A stretch of 45,109 nt of DNA, taken from an uncultured Eggerthellaceae bacterium (GTDB lineage: Bacteria; Actinomycetota; Coriobacteriia; Coriobacteriales; Eggerthellaceae). Below the pieces are notes generated by a model, which worked only from the letters and a program-made list of their open reading frames with translations, searched no databases and was not told the DNA's origin. Shown in pieces: positions 39,619 through 45,109 of this stretch. Made by a program: the position numbers and the translations under genes. The stretch lies in the NCBI GenBank assembly GCA_910588435.1, contig CAJUPL010000014.1, forward strand, positions 1-45,109, given 5' to 3'. Positions within the stretch are counted from its first letter, which is position 1. Every line of letters begins with the position of its first letter.

Positions 39619-42231
39619 CTATGCAGCCGCCTCGTTGAAGTCTGTGTTGAAGAGCTCGTAGAGAGAATTCCCCATCGGGAACTCGCCCTTGATCGGCACT
39701 CGCGCAGCTCCTGCTATCAGAAGGCCATCTCCACACTTGCAGGATTCGTCAACGAATCCTGCTTCCTCGGCTGAAAGCCCAAGCAGGTCTGTCCATGTCT
39801 GCCTGTCTACTGGGGACTGCTTGAGCAGCATGATGTAGTCAGCATTCAGCACGATCGCACGTGCCTTCTCGTTCTCTAGCATCGCAACAGAGTTCTGCGT
39901 GATGCCTGTGATGATGCCGCCGAACTTTCGTGCCTCGTTGGCGAAGCGCGAGAAATACGAGAGGACCGTTGGATATGCGAACATCGACTGGATCTCCTCG
40001 ATGTAGATCCAAGTGCGCCTGCCCTTTGCATGGTTCGCGTACATCTGATTGCGCACTGCCTCGCACATATTGATGAGCGCGAAGACCACCATGGAATCCG
40101 GCAGACTCCGAAGGTTCACATCGACTATCCGCTTATCCCAATCAACGTTGCTCTGTGCATTGAAGAAGGACATAGAGCCATGCACGAATCGCTCATAGCG
40201 AAGAGCAATGGTCTTTGCCTGCGGCTCTGGACAATGCTTCTCATCTGAGAGGACCTTGTGGAAATCTCCAAGGGTCGGTATCTGAGAGGTCTTCCTGCGC
40301 TTGGCGTTTGCAAACGCGATCTCTACTGCTCGTGTGATGATCGACTGTTCGCACTCATCAAGACCTTGTCCGCTCTCAGCAGCTGACGCTGCAGCCTGAG
40401 CCAGCATGGCATCCACCTTGAAGGCGATCTGGGCCTCACGGCTCATATCTCCAAGCGTTGACATATCGAACGGATTCAGGCGCGTGGGCGAATCGACTCC
40501 AAAGGCTAGCTCAGAGCCATCATGATGAGCCGTGAGTGCAACGTATTCAGCCGCGCGGTCAACGATGATTATCTGGTCATCTGGGCAGTTGAGAAGCGTC
40601 CCTTCGATCTCCTGCTTGACGAAGAAGGACTTGCCGCCACCGGTCTTTGCCGCAACGAATCCAACAGGTGAGTCATAGAGCTTTCGGTTCGCTATGACCA
40701 GGTTATTGGATACCTTGTTCTGCCCAACATAATTCCCACCTGCCTGGTCCAGCTCTTGAGTTGCGAACGGGACCAGGATCGCTGCTTCTGCTGTGGTGAA
40801 CATGCGAGACACGTCCACATGGTTCATGCCTAGCGGCAGAAGCAAATTCATAGCGGCCCTCTGCCTCAAGGGCAGCGCCTCTATGATCACGCTATGTGAG
40901 TTGGCTTTGTCGATTATGTGATGGACGCGCTCTGCAAGCTCTTGCGGGCTATCAGCGTATGTCCATACAAGGCCGGTGAACTCGAACAAGCGCTGATTCT
41001 TGTTCTGAAGGTCATCCAGGACGCCTTTTGCCTCATCGCGCGAATAGGTGAGCTCTGCAGGAAGCAGATTGGGGTCATAGCCTTTCTGATAGGCCTTCTG
41101 CTGAGCTTCCAGACACTCCTTGTCTATCCAGTTCAAGCGCTGCTTCACGTAATTGACAGCCTTGGATTTGCCCATGGGCGAGAGATGCCAGCTGATGTTC
41201 AGCGGCATCGGAAGGTCTGCCAACTCGCACAGCATCCTGTCTGAGTTATCAGACCCGAACGTCCTCATCACCAACGCCTGGCAGAAGACATCTCCATTCC
41301 AATAACTGGATTGGTCCCGCTTGTAATCAAGCACCTCAGGCGATATGAAATCCTTGGTCGTGAGGCCTGATGTGATCGTTATATCCCGCTCATAATCGAA
41401 CGAGAGCACATGCCCTGGACGCAGCTGAGTATTGAGAAGCTCAAGACGCCCCATGCCGTCAAGGACCTTCACTTGGCACCCTATGCGCCCAAGCGCATCT
41501 GCCACGTCATTGCGAATGCGCGACAAGGACTTGATCGCTGCATCTGCAGAAGGTGCCTCTATGGAGTAGGTAATCGTGCGAACGCGACGGATATTAGAGA
41601 CACCCTCTTTCATCTTCTGGTTCAGGATCTGATTGAAGGTCTCAGCATCCGAGCGCGCCGCATCACTCTCTTGCGCAGACACTCTGAAGAACTCGCGCTC
41701 TCCGATCTCCTCACGAAGGATCGGTATGTTCATCACGTTGTACTGAACATGCACGTCCTCATTGAAGTAGTTCAGCATCTCGAAGAGCACATCGAAGATC
41801 GCCTGTTGGCGGTCCTCACGAGCTGATTGATAAGAGATGTCTGGGAATTCAAGCGTTTGAGAGAAAAGGCCTGGCTCTACCTCGCAGATGCCGTCTTTGA
41901 ACATCCGCTCATACCCGATCGCGGTGAGCGTGTCCGTTGCACGTTCGCGCTTGGCTTGACGCTTCGCTGCTTCGCGCTCCTTGGCTTTGCCGCGCTCCTT
42001 CAAGGTGTCCTTCGTTTGCTTTGCGCGCTTTGATTCCTCTTTGTCTAGCTGGCGTAGCTCCTTTCCGTACTGCTTTGCCTTGCGTGTCAGCTCTCGCTTC
42101 TCTTTCTTGATCTGTGCCTTATAGGCTCTCTTCTCCTTTCGAGAGCGCGCAAAGGCTCCCTTGGGCGCGAATGCATCACCCATGGGCTTTGCAGCCTCTT
42201 CGATGAGGGTCATATCTGTTGCAGGGTTCAT
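39619..42231 (-). CDS. virB4: VirB4/TraE-type conjugation ATPase
   Basis: This 870-residue ATPase powers the transfer channel. A Lys/Arg/Glu-rich coiled start (30-110, unusually basic) is followed by a VirB4 N-terminal domain. VGFVAAKTGGGKSFFVKQEI is the Walker A motif near 527, IIIVDRAAEYVAL follows, and TWIYIEEIQSMF holds Walker B near 740. The TQNSVAML stretch is the usual sensor. The ATG at 42231 was chosen; a TTG six codons upstream, overlapping the PrgI stop and behind GAGGAGG, is also possible. Confidence 0.92.
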   Translation of the reverse strand: MNPATDMTLIEEAAKPMGDAFAPKGAFARSRKEKRAYKAQIKKEKRELTRKAKQYGKELRQLDKEESKRAKQTKDTLKERGKAKEREAAKRQAKRERATDTLTAIGYERMFKDGICEVEPGLFSQTLEFPDISYQSAREDRQQAIFDVLFEMLNYFNEDVHVQYNVMNIPILREEIGEREFFRVSAQESDAARSDAETFNQILNQKMKEGVSNIRRVRTITYSIEAPSADAAIKSLSRIRNDVADALGRIGCQVKVLDGMGRLELLNTQLRPGHVLSFDYERDITITSGLTTKDFISPEVLDYKRDQSSYWNGDVFCQALVMRTFGSDNSDRMLCELADLPMPLNISWHLSPMGKSKAVNYVKQRLNWIDKECLEAQQKAYQKGYDPNLLPAELTYSRDEAKGVLDDLQNKNQRLFEFTGLVWTYADSPQELAERVHHIIDKANSHSVIIEALPLRQRAAMNLLLPLGMNHVDVSRMFTTAEAAILVPFATQELDQAGGNYVGQNKVSNNLVIANRKLYDSPVGFVAAKTGGGKSFFVKQEIEGTLLNCPDDQIIIVDRAAEYVALTAHHDGSELAFGVDSPTRLNPFDMSTLGDMSREAQIAFKVDAMLAQAAASAAESGQGLDECEQSIITRAVEIAFANAKRRKTSQIPTLGDFHKVLSDEKHCPEPQAKTIALRYERFVHGSMSFFNAQSNVDWDKRIVDVNLRSLPDSMVVFALINMCEAVRNQMYANHAKGRRTWIYIEEIQSMFAYPTVLSYFSRFANEARKFGGIITGITQNSVAMLENEKARAIVLNADYIMLLKQSPVDRQTWTDLLGLSAEEAGFVDESCKCGDGLLIAGAARVPIKGEFPMGNSLYELFNTDFNEAAA

Positions 42232-42241
42232 CTGCTCTTCA

Positions 42242-42670
42242 TTAGTCAAGCTCTGCCACCTCCTCGCTGAACGCACACGCCTCGATGCCGCGCGTCTTTG
42301 ACAGGCGGGCATAGGTCTTGCTCAACTGGTCTTCAGATGCTTCATTGGCCTTTCCCTTGAGACGGGAAGGCGTTGAGACGTACACGCATTGATCGCTCTT
42401 CAAGTTGTGCTGTATCCAAAGCGGGATGTATCTCTCCAAGGGCATCCCGTAGGGCCGCCAAAGCCCCAGAGCCCATATTCCAAAGGCGCTCAGATAGATC
42501 GGCCACTGTGCATATGTCCAGCTGATTCCAAGCACCAACTGCAAGATGACGCCCAGGCTCACAGCTACCGTCAATGCGATCACGATGGTGATGAGGGTCC
42601 TTGCGGTGAGCTGCCCGATCACCTTTGACTTGTATTCAGAGATGTCCTTGCGGACCGGTACTGACAACAT
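42242..42670 (-). CDS. PrgI-family membrane protein (VirB3-like)
   Basis: This 142-residue protein begins VPVRKDISEYKSKVIGQLTAR, typical of PrgI-family proteins. Two close membrane helices follow (about 26-46 and 55-70), then MPLERYIPLWI and a charged tail. PrgI precedes VirB4 in most Gram-positive type IV clusters and plays the VirB3 role. It starts four bases after the small pilin-like gene. Confidence 0.85.
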   Translation of the reverse strand: MLSVPVRKDISEYKSKVIGQLTARTLITIVIALTVAVSLGVILQLVLGISWTYAQWPIYLSAFGIWALGLWRPYGMPLERYIPLWIQHNLKSDQCVYVSTPSRLKGKANEASEDQLSKTYARLSKTRGIEACAFSEEVAELD

Positions 42671-42674
42671 CTCT

Positions 42675-42893
42675 CTAGCCTGCCCAGGATGTGTCCAGTG
42701 TCCCGAAATAGGCTGCAGCTGCGATGATCACAGCTCCTCCAACGATCATTGATACAGCGGTCGCTATCTCGGCTCCGCCACCAGTAGCGCCGTCGCGTAC
42801 AGCCAGACCGAAGCGCACCGCGCCCCAGACGATGAGCGCACCACCGAGAAAGGCTATGCCTCCCCCGATCATGCCCATGAACTCATTAAGCAT
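42675..42893 (-). CDS. Maff2/VirB2-like small membrane protein
   Basis: This 72-residue protein has two hydrophobic, Gly/Ala-rich helices (about 8-28 and 47-66) joined by a short loop (VRDGATGGGAEI). That is the layout of Maff2-type or VirB2-like subunits of Gram-positive conjugation systems. A strong AAGGAGG site precedes the ATG. It lies at the head of the PrgI-VirB4 run, behind the structured leader. Confidence 0.75.
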   Translation of the reverse strand: MLNEFMGMIGGGIAFLGGALIVWGAVRFGLAVRDGATGGGAEIATAVSMIVGGAVIIAAAAYFGTLDTSWAG

Positions 42894-42917
42894 GTTGGTT
42901 CCTCCTTGTGTGGGGTG

Positions 42918-43200
42918 AGTGCGCTTGCGCTCACCCCTACGGATCTCCTCGTTTCGTTGCCCTGCACCGCTAGCTGTGTGGAGCAGCTAGCGGCACATGC
43001 CAGACACGGGCTCTTCTTCTTGTCTGGGCTTTTCAGCGGGGATCTCCTCGTCATCACCCCGAACGAACCTTGCTGTGTGGAGCAGCTATGAGGTTCGCCG
43101 CCGGTCCTATCCTCCTATCTGGTAGAATCCCGGCTTGAGTTCCCCTTGTGGGGATCTCCTCGTTTGAGCGGGACGGCTGCATGGTTGCGGTTGTGGAAAA
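42918..43200 (-). promoter_or_regulatory. Structured leader with twin hairpins and three repeated boxes
   Basis: Two hairpins share the 17-mer GCTGTGTGGAGCAGCTA (42973-42989 and 43072-43088) at their tips but have different flanking stems: CCGCTAGCTG/CAGCTAGCGG (42967-42993) and CGAACCT/AGGTTCG (43064-43097). GGATCTCCTCGT occurs three times (near 42941, 43039 and 43151); on the transcribed strand it reads as a ribosome-binding-like GAGGAG box. A 62-codon minus-strand frame (43057 to 42869) runs through it and overlaps the next gene start. It looks like a regulatory RNA leader; no protein gene is supported. Confidence 0.6.
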
Positions 43201-43223
43201 GCGCTTCCATGTGCCCTGATCGG

Positions 43224-45109
43224 CTAACCCGTCCTGCTCTTTGCTTGGTTCTTCATCGAAGGCCCCCTTCCTGCTTGCTTTCCCTTTGACTTGTATTCGA
43301 TGATGTTGAACAGGTCTTCATGCCTTGCCTCCTTCTTCTTGTACGGCTGATGCCCTGGGTCTATGTATTCATACCTGGGATGCTCTTCCAAGATGTACTT
43401 GCGCCCTTTGTATGCGTATTCCCCTTTGATGATCAGCAATGCTTGATTCCTCGGCACAAGGCCCACCTCAGCCGGATCTATCAACGCACGTTGCTGGGTT
43501 TGGTAGTTCCTGGTGGAGCTTGAGCTTTGCCCGCGAGACTCATTGAAGGTCCGTACATTGATGGTCTGCTGACCTATGAGCTCTGAGACCTCTTTGTTGG
43601 TAGCAAGGTCGGTGCCACCTAGATAGAGCTGCGTATCACAATTGCCTCGGATGATCTCAGATGCTTCCTTTGAATAGTTGTTCTCCATCTGCGCTATCGA
43701 CTGCAAGATGATCGACAGCCCGATGTTCCTCGATCTTGTGACTGCGATGGTCTTCTCTATATCGGGCAGCGTTCCTATGTTCGCGAACTCATCTATGACG
43801 TAATCCACGAACCGAGGAAGCTTTCCTCCATACTGGTCGATCGCTTTGTTGCAGAGCACGTTGATGGACTGCCACATCAAGATCGCAAGCAAGAAGGAGA
43901 ACGTCTTGTCAGTGTCCGAGAGCACTCCGAACAGCACCCTCTTCGAATCGGGATCTCCGAACTTGTCCAATTCCAGCTCACATTCGCCTGTAGGATCGCC
44001 GTATCTATCCTTAGGGCCTGCCAGGATGTCGGATATCTCCTTGATCTCAAGCGGCTTCAGGCGAACATTGCAGCTGATGATGATCGACTTCAATGTCTTG
44101 CCTGCAGCAGTCTTGAATGCCTTGTAATTCGATAGAGCGAAATCCTCTGAAGGTGATAGTCCGCCTTCCTGATACGGGCTGATGCCATCTGTGAGCCTTA
44201 CAAGAGGTGAAGGTATCCATGCCCACGTTCCCTGTGAGCCGCTTTCGCGCAAGCCTCTCTTGCTCTCATCGTAAGCGGGCTCAGTTGCTGTTGGCCGATT
44301 CCCTGCAGGACGATATTTCTTGCCAGTCTCGATCTGCTTGAAGATGAGGTCCAAAGGAGACTCATAATCTTCGTTCTCCTCTTGCGCATTCGCAAGCGAG
44401 AGGAAATACAAGAGATTTGGAAGCGTGTAGTCTCTTGCCGGGAACCAATCACGCATGAGCGCAATGATCGAAACATACAAGAGCTTCTCTGCGTTCTCCC
44501 AAAATGGATCATTGCTTCCCTGGCCATTCTTGCCGTTCGTATTGGCGATCAAGCAATTCACGAAGGACAGAATCTCAGCATCTGTGTGCACGTATTTAAG
44601 TGGGTTGTAATGATTCGATGCGGGGAAATCCACGGTATTGAGGCTGGCTATCTTATAGCCGTTCTCTACGAAGAGGTGTCCGCATTCCAAGAGCGTGGTG
44701 CCCTTTGGATCTGTGACAACGTAGTCTCCGTAGAGCTGCATCAGGTTCGGCTTCACGAAATAGCGCGTCTTGCCTGAGCCAGATCCGCCCACCACGAGAA
44801 CATTGAGGTTCCTATCATGTACCAGGTCGAACTTCTCTCTCTTTATCGCTAGCGAGGCATCACGTGTGAGGAGGATGTTCTGATCGGGCTCTTGGGCGTT
44901 GGCATATGCCTGAATCTCTTTCTTCGTAGACCACCTGGCACTGCCATGCTCTTCTCCTGCTCTCTCCGGCCTTGGCACGGCAAATGCCATCGCCCATACA
45001 CCCAGAGGAAGCGCAAAGCCTATCAGCATCCCCACGAATGCGCTATTGCTCATCAGGTCTGCTTTGGCTGCCATATCGAAGAAGTGGCCCTCCGCATACG
45101 CAAGACCGC
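43224..45109 (-). CDS. virD4: VirD4/TraG-type coupling protein, N-terminus cut by the window edge
   Basis: At least 628 residues are present. The ATG at 45074 is internal to an open frame that continues to the window edge (reading GLAYAEGHFFD before it), so the true start is outside. A membrane helix (FVGMLIGFALPLGVWAMAF) is followed by Walker A VVGGSGSGKTRYFVKP and DPKGTTLLECG. Walker B with VIDEFANIGTLPDIEKTIAV follows, then the SIILQSIAQMENNY stretch. The coupling protein brings the relaxase-DNA complex to the channel. A TAG at 43224 ends it, and the structured leader follows. Confidence 0.93.
   Translation of the reverse strand, partial: GLAYAEGHFFDMAAKADLMSNSAFVGMLIGFALPLGVWAMAFAVPRPERAGEEHGSARWSTKKEIQAYANAQEPDQNILLTRDASLAIKREKFDLVHDRNLNVLVVGGSGSGKTRYFVKPNLMQLYGDYVVTDPKGTTLLECGHLFVENGYKIASLNTVDFPASNHYNPLKYVHTDAEILSFVNCLIANTNGKNGQGSNDPFWENAEKLLYVSIIALMRDWFPARDYTLPNLLYFLSLANAQEENEDYESPLDLIFKQIETGKKYRPAGNRPTATEPAYDESKRGLRESGSQGTWAWIPSPLVRLTDGISPYQEGGLSPSEDFALSNYKAFKTAAGKTLKSIIISCNVRLKPLEIKEISDILAGPKDRYGDPTGECELELDKFGDPDSKRVLFGVLSDTDKTFSFLLAILMWQSINVLCNKAIDQYGGKLPRFVDYVIDEFANIGTLPDIEKTIAVTRSRNIGLSIILQSIAQMENNYSKEASEIIRGNCDTQLYLGGTDLATNKEVSELIGQQTINVRTFNESRGQSSSSTRNYQTQQRALIDPAEVGLVPRNQALLIIKGEYAYKGRKYILEEHPRYEYIDPGHQPYKKKEARHEDLFNIIEYKSKGKQAGRGPSMKNQAKSRTG

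Noticed and set aside
38790..39638. A 282-codon plus-strand frame opposite the wall hydrolase
   Set aside because: It is Ala/Ser-rich because it mirrors the Ala-rich linker of the hydrolase; no domain or ribosome binding site supports it.
42869..43057. A 62-codon frame in the structured leader as a protein gene
   Set aside because: It overlaps the strong start of the next gene, its composition follows the hairpin repeats, and it shows no protein family features; it was treated as part of a leader.
1..45109. CRISPR array, tRNA or rRNA genes
   Set aside because: No regular spaced repeats and no tRNA- or rRNA-like stretches were recognised.

Overview
The window looks like most of a conjugative plasmid (or plasmid-like conjugative element) from a Gram-positive bacterium. 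LPXTG sortase anchoring, a class B sortase, a lipoprotein signal, SipW-type signal peptides, a VaFE/SpaA adhesin and a PrgI/VirB4/VirD4/VirB6 type secretion set all argue for a monoderm host. The moderate GC content and the protein styles would suit a gut Coriobacteriia-like actinobacterium or a Firmicute; the host assignment is inference. A ParA/ribbon-helix-helix partition pair points to a plasmid. No replication initiator, integrase or resistance gene is recognisable, so the replicon may lie outside the window.

Layout. Positions 1-2010 hold hairpins, an IS30-family transposase (minus strand) and a pyrimidine-rich gap. Positions 2011-6200 hold parA, a ribbon-helix-helix partner, a DprA-like protein and a YraN-like nuclease gene facing a decayed inverted copy of itself. 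Positions 6237-8428 are the mobilisation locus: an operator/promoter, a run of stem-loops that is the best oriT candidate, a MobC-like accessory protein and a MobA/MobL-type relaxase. Positions 8431-21187 (plus strand) are a long train of small, mostly unrecognised genes with SSB, a GIY-YIG-like protein, several zinc-ribbon proteins and small membrane proteins; it resembles a leading region and ends in a 1872-bp tandem duplication and a Fic-like gene. Convergent terminators near 21.2-21.4 kb separate it from the minus-strand half.

Positions 21416-45109 (minus strand, read right to left) carry the transfer machine: VirD4 coupling protein (cut by the window edge), a structured leader, a Maff2/VirB2-like small membrane protein, PrgI, VirB4, a lysozyme-NlpC/P60 wall hydrolase, an exported protein, a VirB6-like channel protein, topoisomerase III and two unknown proteins. 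A surface-display module follows: an LPQTG-anchored thioester/SpaA/VaFE adhesin, a Cys/His surface protein, a class B sortase, and two signal-peptidase/TasA-like substrate pairs, each overlapping by 4 bp. I read this as a conjugation system that brings its own surface adhesin or fibre export apparatus.

The observations most worth following are the two peptidase-substrate pairs (one peptidase has Thr and Trp where the catalytic Ser and His should be), the four long nested hairpins upstream of leading-region genes (possible single-strand promoters), an operator shared between the partition and mobilisation promoters, and the exact tandem duplication with a 5-bp microhomology junction.
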